DNA from: Mobiluncus massiliensis
GTDB taxonomy: Bacteria > Actinomycetota > Actinomycetes > Actinomycetales > Actinomycetaceae
Length of the DNA: 64,000 nucleotides
Assembly (NCBI RefSeq): GCF_949769255.1
Contig: NZ_OX458329.1
Span: forward strand, 248,001 to 312,000
Direction: 5' to 3'
Shown here one piece after another: positions 1-9,303 of this stretch. Numbering within the stretch: position 1 is the first letter of the stretch; each line of letters opens with the position of its first letter. The notes under the pieces are model-generated. The model was given only the letters and a program-made list of their open reading frames with translations, searched no databases and was not told the DNA's origin. The position numbers were made by a program, and so were the translations under genes.

Positions 1-1
1 C

Positions 2-850
2 AAACGCGGGGTAGTGGTGTTGGAACTCGGACGCAATCTCGGCATCGCGGCTGCCCAAAACCTCGGCGCCCGCCATGCTATCCGTCACGGTGCCACCGCG
101 CTGATGTTCTTTGACCACGACTCGGTGTTCGCCAGTGACTACGTGGCGCAAATCGAGGAGTCTTACGAACGTTTGGTCGGCAACATCGGGGCGCTGGGCG
201 GCCTGGCTTTTGACCAACGCGAAACCGATGCGAGTAAACGAGACGTACTAGCCTACCGCTTTACCCGCTTCGGGCCGCGCCGCTACCCGGACGAGACCTT
301 GCGGGCGGCATCCGCGGATCTCTCTGGCGGGGGCCTACTGCCCGCGGCTTTCCTCATTGCCTCCGGGCTGTACGTCCCGGTGGAAACCTGGCGAGCCGTG
401 GGGCCGATGAACGCGGACATGTTCATTGACCACGTAGATTTGGAATGGTCCGCCCGAGCCAACGCGGCTGGCCGCGGTACCGTCCTGGTGACCGGCGCGA
501 CTATTGACCACCAGCTCGGCGACGATGTCGTGAAGATTCCGGGTCGCGCCCAAGTCGTACATGTTCACTCGCCGTTCCGAGTGTTCTACCTGGTACGCAA
601 CACGTGCTGGCTGATTCGTGGCATCGCCCCGATACCGGCGACTTGGCGGCTGGGTTACGCGGTGTGGTTGGCGAAATTCGTGGCCTTCAACCTGGTGTTT
701 GCCCCGCGACTGACCCGTGACCGGGCCCAGCGCGCCATGACAATCCTGCGGGCGCTGCGTGCAGGTCTGAGTCGAATGCCCGCCCCGATGACAGCCGCGC
801 CCCCCGCGTCAGGCGAGTCTCTTGCGTCAGAATCGGGATCGGCGCGATGA
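2..850 (+). CDS. Family 2 glycosyltransferase, rhamnosyltransferase-like (5' end outside window)
   Basis: Likely transfers a sugar (possibly rhamnose) from a nucleotide donor to a growing surface polysaccharide at the inner face of the membrane. The frame is open from base 2, so the true start lies upstream; a GTG at base 14 is only the first start inside the window. The segment NLGIAAAQNLG followed by FFDHDSV (an acidic motif of GT2 donor-sugar/metal binding) is typical of WbbL/RfbN-type rhamnosyltransferases; a second acidic stretch, DHVDLEWSARA, fits the acceptor/catalytic part. The C-terminus is hydrophobic and basic. It overlaps the next gene by 4 bases (ATGA), indicating one operon. Family assignment is solid; the sugar and linkage are inference. 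Confidence 0.8.
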   Translation, partial: KRGVVVLELGRNLGIAAAQNLGARHAIRHGATALMFFDHDSVFASDYVAQIEESYERLVGNIGALGGLAFDQRETDASKRDVLAYRFTRFGPRRYPDETLRAASADLSGGGLLPAAFLIASGLYVPVETWRAVGPMNADMFIDHVDLEWSARANAAGRGTVLVTGATIDHQLGDDVVKIPGRAQVVHVHSPFRVFYLVRNTCWLIRGIAPIPATWRLGYAVWLAKFVAFNLVFAPRLTRDRAQRAMTILRALRAGLSRMPAPMTAAPPASGESLASESGSAR

Positions 851-2889
851 CCGCGTTCCTGCTGTGTATAGCCGTATTGGCGGTTTTCCTGATTCTTCCC
901 GGTTTTCTCCTGGCCCTGGCCGTGCGTTTCCGCCTCCTGCCCGCCCTCGCTCTGGGCGCTCCGATTACCGCCGGTATTCTGGCCGTTTTCGGTCAGGTCC
1001 TGGCTTGGCTGCATATTCCGTGGAACCTGCAGGTAGTCGGCCCTTTCCTGGTGTTCCTGGTGGCCGCAGTCTGGTCTAAACGGATGTATTCCCTGAGACA
1101 CCAGCCGCGGGGAGGACACGCCATGATTGCGCAGATGCCGGCGCGCCCGGTGTCCCCCGATGCCTCCGTGTCGCGGGTCTGGTTCGTGATTTCGCTGGTC
1201 CTGGCCCTGGTGGCGGCCGGCATTATCCAACTGCTACCGTTCGTGCAAACCTTGCCGATGCCGGCGTCTCCCTCGCAATCCTTCGATGCGATGTTCCACT
1301 ATTCCTCGGTGCGGGTCGTGGCCGAGGGCGGCGACGCCGCCTGGAAAGGGGCCTTGGACTCGCTGTATCCCGGCCGCCAGGGCGCGTACTATCCGGCTCA
1401 GTGGGCGACGCTGCTGAGCCTCTTTGTCCCCTACGCCACCCCCACGCTCCTATCCAACGCCCTGCTGATGGCCCTCACTCTCACCGCGTGGCCGCTCGGA
1501 GTCGCCCTGCTGGCCCAATACGCCTTTGGCCAGCGCCACCCCAGTGTCCCCCTGGCGGTCCTGCTGAGCCCCTGGCCCCTGGTTTTTCCTTACTACCTCG
1601 GGGTTTTGCAATCCCTCTACCCTTACTTTTTGGCGGTCATGTGGTGGCCCCTGGCTCTGTGGGTCGTCCTGAGATCGGTGGATACTTTGGCGACTTGGCA
1701 TGCGGGCGAGGCCCCGGACGTCACCCTCTCGCGGCTCTGGGAGCGATTTTTTCCCAAGACCGTGTTGGGTGTTTTGGTGGTTTTCGCCGCCGTTCATGCC
1801 CACCCCTCCATTTTCGGTTTCCTCTGTCTGGCCGTGTTCGCCTGCCTGTTGAACGCGGTCGTGAAACGCCAGCTCAAGCCGTGGTGGTGGTTGGGGGTTG
1901 TCTTAGCAGCCCTGGCGGGGGGACTGGTGGTGCCCTTTGGCCTGACTCGGCTGGGAATCGGGGCGCGGGCCACCCAAGCCGGGGACAATCTGGAGACCTT
2001 GCGGGCGCTCGCGGCCATGCTGGGCCTGAGCCAAATCTATCAAGACCCCTGGTGGCTGCCACTTCCCTTGGGTCTGCTCAGTCTGTTAGGCCTGTTTTGG
2101 TACACCGCAAAATGCCGCGACCTGCGGCTGGTGACGATTATTGCCGGGATATTGGTCCTGGTGGCGGCCACAAAAGTGCCGCTGGGGCCGCTCAGCATCC
2201 TCACCAGCCTGTGGTACGGAGCTTATGACCGTATCGGATCCGGGATTGCTGTGTTCCTGCCCGTTTTCGCGGCGGGAGCGGTGGGGGAACTCGCGGTGTT
2301 TCTGTCCCGCGCGGTGACGTCACGAGTTTCGCCGTCACGAGCTGTGCCGGTGCGTGTCGGGGTCGCCTCCCTTGCCACGGTCGTCCTCACCGGGCTGGTG
2401 GCCGCTCCGATAGCTCCACGGTTCTATCCTGACCGGGTACTGCTGGCCACTATCGCCTTCGTGCCCGGTTCCCAGTTCCACGCTCCGTGGGTGTCGAGCG
2501 AAGAATTTTCTGCCATGTCTTACCTTCAGCTGCCGCAAGACTCCCTGGTCATCGGCGATCCCTCCGCCGGAGAAGGTCTCCTGTACGCCGTCACGGGCAT
2601 ACCGACCTATTACCTGCAGCTGTCCGGGTCGGCCTTTGACGAAAACCGCAAGTATCTGGCCGACCACTTCCGCGAAATCGGCACGAACCCCAAGGTTTGC
2701 GCCATTATTCGCCAGGAACGCATCACCCACTACTACGCCGATGCCACGGGAGTGTCCGCAGGTGACTTTACCTACCCAGGCCTGCACAACGTGGACGTGA
2801 CCAGAGGCTTCACCCCGGTCGCGCAGCTCGGCGAAGCCACGGTGTATAAAATCGAGGCCTGCGGAGCAAACTCAGCCGCGATGAAATAG
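847..2889 (+). CDS. Large polytopic membrane protein (DUF6541-like)
   Basis: A 680-residue integral membrane protein with a dozen or so hydrophobic segments, beginning with a signal-anchor-like helix at residues 2-25 and ending with a soluble domain of roughly 140 residues after about residue 540. The hydrophobic profile, the early SFDAMFHYSSVR segment after the second group of helices and its place beside glycosyltransferases resemble the actinobacterial DUF6541 membrane proteins, whose function is unknown but whose topology recalls lipid-linked-sugar glycosyltransferases (GT-C). The ATG overlaps the upstream stop by 4 bases, so the two are co-translated. Its 3' end overlaps the convergent gene on the other strand by 18 bases. 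Membrane location is certain; a role in polysaccharide assembly is inference from context. Confidence 0.7.
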   Translation: MTAFLLCIAVLAVFLILPGFLLALAVRFRLLPALALGAPITAGILAVFGQVLAWLHIPWNLQVVGPFLVFLVAAVWSKRMYSLRHQPRGGHAMIAQMPARPVSPDASVSRVWFVISLVLALVAAGIIQLLPFVQTLPMPASPSQSFDAMFHYSSVRVVAEGGDAAWKGALDSLYPGRQGAYYPAQWATLLSLFVPYATPTLLSNALLMALTLTAWPLGVALLAQYAFGQRHPSVPLAVLLSPWPLVFPYYLGVLQSLYPYFLAVMWWPLALWVVLRSVDTLATWHAGEAPDVTLSRLWERFFPKTVLGVLVVFAAVHAHPSIFGFLCLAVFACLLNAVVKRQLKPWWWLGVVLAALAGGLVVPFGLTRLGIGARATQAGDNLETLRALAAMLGLSQIYQDPWWLPLPLGLLSLLGLFWYTAKCRDLRLVTIIAGILVLVAATKVPLGPLSILTSLWYGAYDRIGSGIAVFLPVFAAGAVGELAVFLSRAVTSRVSPSRAVPVRVGVASLATVVLTGLVAAPIAPRFYPDRVLLATIAFVPGSQFHAPWVSSEEFSAMSYLQLPQDSLVIGDPSAGEGLLYAVTGIPTYYLQLSGSAFDENRKYLADHFREIGTNPKVCAIIRQERITHYYADATGVSAGDFTYPGLHNVDVTRGFTPVAQLGEATVYKIEACGANSAAMK

Positions 2890-3924
2890 ACGGCGCCACC
2901 GCGCCTTGAAACCCATCGAGTTCATCCGCTCGTGCAGCAGCAAAACGGATTCGCCGACCTCTCCGAGCTGAGCGCTCAGGCGTTCTGTTTTTTCGTCAAA
3001 ATAGCGCACGATTTCCTCGTTGCGCTCCCGCTGTTGGAGCTGTAGCTCCTTAAGCTCCTGGGTTAATCTTTCGTTTTCTTCTCGCAGAGCTTTGGCGTAA
3101 TGTGCCAGCAAAAGAGGCTGGGCCAAAGTTTTCAAATCGGGTTGCGGACTCGGGGACGCGGTGCAGGTCAACGCTTCGCGCAGAGCCTGGTCTCGGATGA
3201 TGGCGTGAAAATCATTGTGGTCCTGTGCGGCCACCACCACCGAATTGCCATCATCGCCGACAGCGTTAGCCCGGTGATGCCAGTTCGCCAAGGGTGAGTC
3301 GATGAATCCCACCGGTCCCAACAAAAGCATGCGCAGGAAAAAATCCCAGTCGGACAAAACCGGCAAATCTTCGCGCCAACCCGTGAGTTTCGGCAACGTT
3401 TCAGCGCGGAACAGCAGGGAAACCGGGGGCACCCAGTTGACCTGCAGAATGTCCTCTAAAGCAACGGTATGTTTATCTGGAGCCAGCGGGCCGCGGCGAA
3501 GTTCCACGACAGCGCTACCCTCCCGGTTTATTTCCTCGTAAACCAAGGTGGTGCGCGTAGCGACCCCAACGTAATCCGGCTTGCTATCCAGCCAAGAAAC
3601 ACAGTCCGTGAGGAAATCTGGTTCCCAACTATCATCGTCGTCCAACACTGCCACATAGGTCACGCCCAGTTCGCCAGCCCGGGAAAGGCCGGGATTAACC
3701 GCTGCCTCGCGGCCGCGAGACACTTCGTTGTTAATGACTTCGACCCGAGATTGCTGAGCTGCGGGCAACTGCGCTACGGCAGCCCTGACAGCCTCTGGAC
3801 TGCCCGCATCGTTCACGATGAGGTGCACATAATCCTGAAACGTTTGTTCCGCGACGGTTTTTAAGACACGAGCCAGGAACAAGGGGCGGTTGTGGGTACG
3901 GGTTACGACAGCGACTTTGCTCAA
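2872..3924 (-). CDS. Family 2 glycosyltransferase with C-terminal coiled coil
   Basis: 350-residue GT2 enzyme expected to add a sugar to a cell-wall or capsular polysaccharide. The N-terminus (VAVVTRTHNRPLFLARVLKT) and the DDDDSWEPDF motif, the GT-A nucleotide-sugar/metal site, are clear; a WDFFLRML segment near residue 205 is the usual acceptor-side motif. The last 80 or so residues (from about KALREENERLTQEL) form a charged coiled coil. I chose a TTG start at 3924 because AGGAGG lies five bases upstream; an ATG at 3948 would put that Shine-Dalgarno sequence inside the gene. It is the only gene here transcribed against the neighbouring polysaccharide genes and overlaps its convergent neighbour by 18 bases. 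Confidence 0.82.
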   Translation of the reverse strand: MSKVAVVTRTHNRPLFLARVLKTVAEQTFQDYVHLIVNDAGSPEAVRAAVAQLPAAQQSRVEVINNEVSRGREAAVNPGLSRAGELGVTYVAVLDDDDSWEPDFLTDCVSWLDSKPDYVGVATRTTLVYEEINREGSAVVELRRGPLAPDKHTVALEDILQVNWVPPVSLLFRAETLPKLTGWREDLPVLSDWDFFLRMLLLGPVGFIDSPLANWHHRANAVGDDGNSVVVAAQDHNDFHAIIRDQALREALTCTASPSPQPDLKTLAQPLLLAHYAKALREENERLTQELKELQLQQRERNEEIVRYFDEKTERLSAQLGEVGESVLLLHERMNSMGFKARWRRLFHRG

Positions 3925-4000
3925 GATTCCTCCTGGAATATCCAACACATTTAGTCTAACGAAACTGGGAGCTATTTGGGTAAGCCGGGTATGGCGCTGG

Positions 4001-4006
4001 TAGCAT
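4001..4006 (+). promoter_or_regulatory. Putative -10 box of a leaderless promoter
   Basis: TAGCAT lies exactly 6 bases before the GTG start at 4013, with no Shine-Dalgarno sequence between. This spacing places the transcription start on or next to the start codon, the arrangement of leaderless actinobacterial mRNAs. Confidence 0.45.
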
Positions 4007-4012
4007 TGGGGC

Positions 4013-4870
4013 GTGGGAAAGAAGATTCTGGTTACTGGTGCTGGCGGTTACATTGGTCGGCACGTTGTCGTGAAGTTGTTAGAGCGCGGTCATGAGGTTT
4101 CAGTCATAGACCGCGTCACCTCCGGGATTGACCCGCGGGCTACCGTGGTGCAGGCGGATATTTTTTCGGGGTCGCCGACTATCTATGATGAGATTGGCCG
4201 TCCCGAAATCGTCTTGCACATGGCTTGGCGCGATGGGTTCAAACATAATTCCGCCAGCCATATCGATGACCTCGCGGCGCATATGCATTTCACCGAGAAC
4301 CTCTTTAAAGGCGGCTTAAAGCACTTCGCCACCATGGGAACCATGCACGAAGTGGGTTATTGGGAAGGCGCTATCGATGAAACCGCTAACTGCAACCCTG
4401 AGTCGCTTTACGGCATTGCGAAAAATGCGTTGCGCCAGTTCACTTTCCTGACGGCTAAACAGCATGATGTTCAGGTGCAGTGGCTGCGTGCCTACTACAT
4501 CACCGGTGACGATTTACGCGGTGACTCGATTTTTTCCAAACTGTTGAAAGCCGGCCAGGCCGGGCAAAAGCACTTTCCCTTTACTATGGGCAAGAACCTT
4601 TACGACTTTATCACCGTAGACGAACTGGCACGTCAGATTGCTGTTGCTGCCACTCAGGACGCTGTGGACGGCATCATCAACGTTTGCACTGGCAAACCGC
4701 AGTCCCTCGCTGAGCGTGTGGAGTCCTACATTAAGGAAAACAATCTCGACATCACCCTCGACTATGGTGCCTACCCCGACCGCCCTTATGATTCTCCGGG
4801 CGAGTGGGGAAATCCTGACAAGATTACCGAAATCCTGGCGGCCGCGGGCGAAGCCCCCATCGTTTCCTAG
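4013..4870 (+). CDS. NAD(P)-dependent sugar epimerase/dehydratase (extended SDR)
   Basis: 285-residue extended short-chain dehydrogenase that probably modifies a nucleotide sugar for the surrounding surface polysaccharide. The Rossmann glycine motif GAGGYIG is at residues 8-14 (with the KILVTG strand before it), and the catalytic YGIAK (Tyr-x3-Lys) follows at about residues 132-136. The GTG start has no ribosome-binding site but a -10-like TAGCAT 6 bases upstream, suggesting a leaderless message. The shortish length and absence of GalE- or RmlB-specific segments leave the substrate open; it could also serve as an RmlD-like reductase, since no obvious rmlC or rmlD is in the window. That last point is speculation. 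Confidence 0.75.
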   Translation: MGKKILVTGAGGYIGRHVVVKLLERGHEVSVIDRVTSGIDPRATVVQADIFSGSPTIYDEIGRPEIVLHMAWRDGFKHNSASHIDDLAAHMHFTENLFKGGLKHFATMGTMHEVGYWEGAIDETANCNPESLYGIAKNALRQFTFLTAKQHDVQVQWLRAYYITGDDLRGDSIFSKLLKAGQAGQKHFPFTMGKNLYDFITVDELARQIAVAATQDAVDGIINVCTGKPQSLAERVESYIKENNLDITLDYGAYPDRPYDSPGEWGNPDKITEILAAAGEAPIVS

Positions 4871-4956
4871 TGAATCAGCCAGCATTTCGTGAAAGCAACC
4901 GGGTGACCTGGGGATCGGGCTCGCCTCAGCAACAGGCAAATTATGGAAGGTGAAAC

Positions 4957-6816
4957 ATGACTGTCATGCCGGAAAACCCCAAGCGGTTCGGGATTTTCTT
5001 TTTCTATGACAAGGACGGGGTGGTCGACGACTACGTTGACACGATGGTCCTCGACATGCGGAAAAACCTTGATGAACTGTGCATTGTGGTTAACGGAGCG
5101 CTGAATCAGGCGGGTCGGGAGAAATTCGAGTCCTGGTCGGATCGGCTGATTGTGCGTGAGAACGAAGGGCTCGACGCTTGGGCCTACAAAACCGCCCTGG
5201 AAACAACCGGGTGGGACCATTTGGCGCAGTTCGATGAAGTCATCATGTTCAATGCCACGATTATGGGTCCGGTCTATCCTTTCTCAGAGATGTTCACCGA
5301 GATGAACCGGCGAGATATCGATTTCTGGGGCATCACCTGGTTTCATGAATACCCCATGGATCCTTTTGGCACGACCCCGGAAGGCTACATTCCGCGCCAC
5401 ATCCAGTCGCATTTCCACGCCTATCGTCGTTCCTTGATAACCGCCCAGGTGTTCCAGGACTATTGGCGCGATTTGCCAACTATCAAGGATTATGACGATT
5501 CGGTCGGGAAACACGAGATTCCCTTCACAAAGCGTTTTGAGCAACTCGGTTTTAAATCTGATGTGTATGTCAACACTGAGGATTTACAGGGCTATAACTT
5601 TGCTCCCATCATGTTTGCCCCGGTGAAAATCATTAAGGAAAAACGGTGTCCGATTTTCAAGCGCCGTTCATTCTTTCACGATTACCGTGACGTTTTGATG
5701 CAGTCAGTCGGGCAGGACACTCGTGACCTCTATGAATATCTGCGTGACCACACCGACTACGATGTGAACCTGATTTGGAACAATGCGCTGAGGACCATGA
5801 ACCTCATGAACCTGGTGAACAATCTGAAGCTCACCTACGTGTTCCCCACCCGCGCGGTGAACCCGCCTAGCGTGGAAAACGCCCCCGATTTGAAAATCGC
5901 CATGGTGTTGCACGTGTATTACTTGGATATACTGCCCAAACTTTTGGCCTATGTGTCGACTATGCCTGCCGGCACTGACATCATCATCACGGTCGGCGGT
6001 GAGGAAAAAGCGGCGAAAGTTCGGGAAGCGACCCAGGACCTTCCCTACAACGTGATTATTCGCCTCATCGAGAATCGCGGCCGCGACGTGTCCGCGCTGC
6101 TGGTGGGGGTCAAAGACATCATCAATGATTACGACCTGGTGTGCTTTGCCCACGACAAGAAAGTCACCCAGCTGAGCCAGGGCTCGATTGGTGACGGTTT
6201 TGCGTTGAAGTGCTTTGAGAATATGTTTGCCACCAGGGAATACGTGGCCAACCTGATTGATAAGTTCCGTCAAGAGCCACGCTTGGGAATGATGTTCCCA
6301 CCACCCCCGAACCATGCGGACTACTTCGCGCCCTACATCTATACGAGTTGGGGCTTGAACTATGACAATACCGCGGAACTTCTCAACGATTTGGGATGCC
6401 ATGTCCCCCTGTCGAAACACGTTGAGCCCATTGCCCCACTGGGTACCATGTTTTGGTTCCGTCCTGCCGCCTTGGCTCCGCTGTATGACCGGGACTGGCA
6501 GTGGGAGGATTTCCCGCCCGAACCCAACAACACTGACGGCACCATCTTGCACGCGATAGAACGGGCTTATGCCTACGTAGCGCAGTCTGCCGGCTACTTT
6601 TCCGCGCACTGTTTCTCCGATGAGTTCTCGCGTATCGAACTGACCAATTTGGCGTTTTACGTGAAAAACATGAACCATGACGAAAAGCTGCCATTCACAG
6701 TCTTTGGCAAGGGGAAACTGTACGTGCGGGTGTTGCGGAAGCTCCTGCCACGCCACACTTATGTTGAGATTCGCCGGAAATACCGGGAACGCATGGATCG
6801 GAAGCGCGGTCTATGA
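4957..6816 (+). CDS. RgpF-type rhamnan synthesis protein
   Basis: A 619-residue protein with the hallmarks of the RgpF family (rhamnan synthesis F): the N-terminal FGIFFFYDKDGVVDDYV strand-turn, ENEGLDAWAYKTAL, an aromatic FDEVIMFNATIMGPVYP segment, and the C-terminal NRGRDVSALLVG with a CFAHDKK motif. In streptococci RgpF is needed for rhamnose-glucose polysaccharide assembly and acts at the cytoplasmic face. Its start has a good ribosome-binding site (GGAAGGTG) 5-6 bases upstream. The stop overlaps the acyltransferase start by 4 bases. Together with rmlA, rmlB and the Wzm/Wzt exporter it argues that this organism makes a rhamnose-containing wall polysaccharide. Confidence 0.85.
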   Translation: MTVMPENPKRFGIFFFYDKDGVVDDYVDTMVLDMRKNLDELCIVVNGALNQAGREKFESWSDRLIVRENEGLDAWAYKTALETTGWDHLAQFDEVIMFNATIMGPVYPFSEMFTEMNRRDIDFWGITWFHEYPMDPFGTTPEGYIPRHIQSHFHAYRRSLITAQVFQDYWRDLPTIKDYDDSVGKHEIPFTKRFEQLGFKSDVYVNTEDLQGYNFAPIMFAPVKIIKEKRCPIFKRRSFFHDYRDVLMQSVGQDTRDLYEYLRDHTDYDVNLIWNNALRTMNLMNLVNNLKLTYVFPTRAVNPPSVENAPDLKIAMVLHVYYLDILPKLLAYVSTMPAGTDIIITVGGEEKAAKVREATQDLPYNVIIRLIENRGRDVSALLVGVKDIINDYDLVCFAHDKKVTQLSQGSIGDGFALKCFENMFATREYVANLIDKFRQEPRLGMMFPPPPNHADYFAPYIYTSWGLNYDNTAELLNDLGCHVPLSKHVEPIAPLGTMFWFRPAALAPLYDRDWQWEDFPPEPNNTDGTILHAIERAYAYVAQSAGYFSAHCFSDEFSRIELTNLAFYVKNMNHDEKLPFTVFGKGKLYVRVLRKLLPRHTYVEIRRKYRERMDRKRGL

Positions 6817-7913
6817 ACGAAACCAGCGGCCTTTCAGAAGTTTCCCCGACCAGTTCAGATTCTCCGAACTCCCGTGAACCCGCCAAAAAGAAGCGGCTGT
6901 TCTATTTGGATTTCGTCCGAGCTTTCAGTGTTTTGCTGATTTTGTTGACGCATTTCAACAATCCTTTTTTCACCGCCTCGGGATGGATTATTACCAATCA
7001 CCCGTTCCATATTTATGTTGGCGACTTGGGTGTTTCCCTGTTCTTGATGATTTCTGGCACTGCCCTGACGGTGACTTACCGGCGTCCCCTCGATTTAAAA
7101 CTGTTCTTTAAGAAACGTTTTTTGGGTATCTACCCCATGTTTTGGATTGCCTACGCGGTTTTCTTTACGCTGCGGTTCCTGGTGTACAGGGCAAATGTAG
7201 GCCCGCTGCCTTACCGGTCTTTTCCGCTGACGATTATGGCCATGGACGGCCTCGTGGCTAACTTCGGGGTGCCGACCATGTACCTTTTGGGGGAATGGTT
7301 CCTCGGATTCATCGTAATCTTTTATCTGGTCTTTCCCCTCATGCTGTGGGGGGTGCAAGAGCATCCGTGGGCGACTGCTGTGCTCGGTCTGGGGATATAC
7401 GCTGCCGCGATGATTTTCTGGCAACTGCACCCGCTGCCCTACTCAACGGCGGTATTGTTGCCGTTCCGCATCCCAGAGCTGCTGTTTGGCATGTACTTTG
7501 CCACCTACTGGAAAAAGGTCTCCCCGTGGGCGCTCATTCCCGCGGTCGGTATCTTGATACTCGCAGCGTTTTGTTTCGCGGAAGTTCCCGACCGCCTGGC
7601 GGTGACCTTGGTGGGCATCTCGGCTTTCACGGTTCTGGTGTTCGTCGGCAAATACCTGGAAGTCTGGGGCGTTACTCAGATTGTGAACTGGATTTCGAAA
7701 TACTCCTACGCCATCTTCCTGGTTCACCACGTGATTATCGCGGAGGCGTTTAATCGTTTTCCGATTCAAGATTTTTCACAAGGGTGGAAGTACGTGGCTT
7801 TCCTGGTGCTCTGTTTGCTGTCGGGGGCGGTCGGGTTCGTTTTGTTCCATGTTCATCGGCTGATTATGAGCCTGATTCGGAAAATCCGCCGCCAGGCGCG
7901 TTCCGCCTCATAA
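6813..7913 (+). CDS. Membrane acyltransferase, family 3 (OafA-like)
   Basis: 366-residue integral membrane acyltransferase, probably O-acetylating the surface polysaccharide made by its neighbours. The opening YLDFVRAFSVLLILLTHF contains the conserved Arg and His of the acyltransferase_3 family, and about ten hydrophobic helices follow. A VHHVIIAEAF motif near residue 310 is also typical. Start ATG overlaps the RgpF-like gene stop by 4 bases, so the two are translationally coupled. The C-terminus is short and basic. The acceptor sugar cannot be told from sequence. Confidence 0.82.
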   Translation: MNETSGLSEVSPTSSDSPNSREPAKKKRLFYLDFVRAFSVLLILLTHFNNPFFTASGWIITNHPFHIYVGDLGVSLFLMISGTALTVTYRRPLDLKLFFKKRFLGIYPMFWIAYAVFFTLRFLVYRANVGPLPYRSFPLTIMAMDGLVANFGVPTMYLLGEWFLGFIVIFYLVFPLMLWGVQEHPWATAVLGLGIYAAAMIFWQLHPLPYSTAVLLPFRIPELLFGMYFATYWKKVSPWALIPAVGILILAAFCFAEVPDRLAVTLVGISAFTVLVFVGKYLEVWGVTQIVNWISKYSYAIFLVHHVIIAEAFNRFPIQDFSQGWKYVAFLVLCLLSGAVGFVLFHVHRLIMSLIRKIRRQARSAS

Positions 7914-7953
7914 CCGTGTGAACACTGGCTTGATTGGGTCAGCTGGCGGTAAG

Positions 7954-9303
7954 CTAAGCGTTTGCCTCCGGCTCGCCTGAATCCTCAGAGTTGTCCTCGC
8001 CGGTCATCCGGGTCCAATAGTCCGTATCACGCGTGGGCAGTTCCAGCATCGGTTGTGGCGGGGTCAAGTTCGCAAAATGCGAACCCAGCGTCACGATGCC
8101 CGCCGACTCCATTCCCGCCCAGGGAGCGACCTTGAACGCCACAGCCTTTTGCCAGGCATCAATGATGTTTGTCAGTTCGAAATTCTGGATTGAAGCCGAG
8201 AGATAATATGCTCCGGCGCGCAGCGGCAAACGGGGGACGGCAATGTCAATATAGCCAGTTCCTTTCGGAATCGACTGTGGCACGTACCCATCGTCCAGGG
8301 AGGTGTATCCCCAGACCCAGACCCCTTCGCGGGTGTCGATAGAAGCCCCGAAGACAGGACGCTTAATCGTCTCTTTGGCTTCATAATGGATGCGCATCGT
8401 GACCTTTTCATTAGTGTGGACGCGCACTCCTTGGCTGACTTGCTGCGCTTGGCGAGAGCTATCCGGGGATTCGCCCAATAATTCGAGCTTGGTGATTTGG
8501 GCTTCGCCCGAACCAAAACGGACTCCGCCGCCTTCGACTTTTTCGGCGCCGTGGGCGGTGTTGGCGTAGCGATCGACCACGTCCATAGCGTTGCCGACAG
8601 CCACGATTTTGCCGTTATTCAGCCAAGCCGCTTGACTGCAGAAGGTGCGCATCTGATCCAGAGCGTGAGAAACGACCACTACGGTGCGCCCTTCGTCGTG
8701 GAACTGGGTGAACTTGTCGAGACATTTTTCCTGGAAATCCAAGTCCCCTACCGCCAGGATTTCATCGACCAGCAGGATTTCGGGTTCCACGTGGATAGCT
8801 ACCGAAAAACCCAAACGCACGTACATACCGGAGGAATAGTTCTTAACCGGCTGGTCAATGAAACGCTCTACCCCGGAGAAATCCACGATTTCGTCAAATT
8901 TACGGTCTATCTCGGCACGGCTCATACCCAGAATCGTGCCATTCAAATAGATGTTTTCCCGCCCGGTCAGTTCGGGGTGGAAACCGGATCCAACCTCCAG
9001 CATGGCTGCCATGCGTCCGTGAGAAGTGATGCTGCCCTGGTTGGGGGCGAGAATCTTGGCGATGCACTTTAACAGGGTGGATTTGCCCGAACCGTTTTTG
9101 CCGAGCAGGCCGAAAGTGGAACCCACCGGAATCTCTAACGACACATCTTGCAGGGCTTGAAACTCTTCAAAACGATTTTTGCGCCCCGACAGCAGCCGGC
9201 GTTTCAAGGACTGATTGCGGTCGTGATAGACGCGAAACGTTTTCGAGACGTTTTCAACCTTGATAGCGATTTCCGGGTCATGGGGGGAGACAGCGGATGG
9301 CAT
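7954..9303 (-). CDS. ABC transporter ATP-binding protein for O-antigen/teichoic-type polysaccharide export (Wzt-like)
   Basis: 449-residue ATPase that should power export of the finished polysaccharide with the permease encoded just upstream. Walker A (GKNGSGKST) is at residues 68-76, the signature YSSGM at 156-160, Walker B ILLVDE at 176-181, followed by the H-switch VVVVSHAL. Residues from about 285 form a beta-rich C-terminal domain resembling the Wzt glycan-binding domain (segments around GASIDTREGVWVWGYTS). I use the ATG at 9303, 5-6 bases after GGAGG; it shares one base with the upstream permease stop (TGATG). Export ATPases with this tail usually recognise a particular glycan end. Confidence 0.88.
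   Translation of the reverse strand: MPSAVSPHDPEIAIKVENVSKTFRVYHDRNQSLKRRLLSGRKNRFEEFQALQDVSLEIPVGSTFGLLGKNGSGKSTLLKCIAKILAPNQGSITSHGRMAAMLEVGSGFHPELTGRENIYLNGTILGMSRAEIDRKFDEIVDFSGVERFIDQPVKNYSSGMYVRLGFSVAIHVEPEILLVDEILAVGDLDFQEKCLDKFTQFHDEGRTVVVVSHALDQMRTFCSQAAWLNNGKIVAVGNAMDVVDRYANTAHGAEKVEGGGVRFGSGEAQITKLELLGESPDSSRQAQQVSQGVRVHTNEKVTMRIHYEAKETIKRPVFGASIDTREGVWVWGYTSLDDGYVPQSIPKGTGYIDIAVPRLPLRAGAYYLSASIQNFELTNIIDAWQKAVAFKVAPWAGMESAGIVTLGSHFANLTPPQPMLELPTRDTDYWTRMTGEDNSEDSGEPEANA

Noticed and set aside
5704-6756. 350-codon open frame opposite the RgpF-like gene
   Set aside because: No known motif or ribosome-binding site; the plus-strand gene has clear family motifs throughout.
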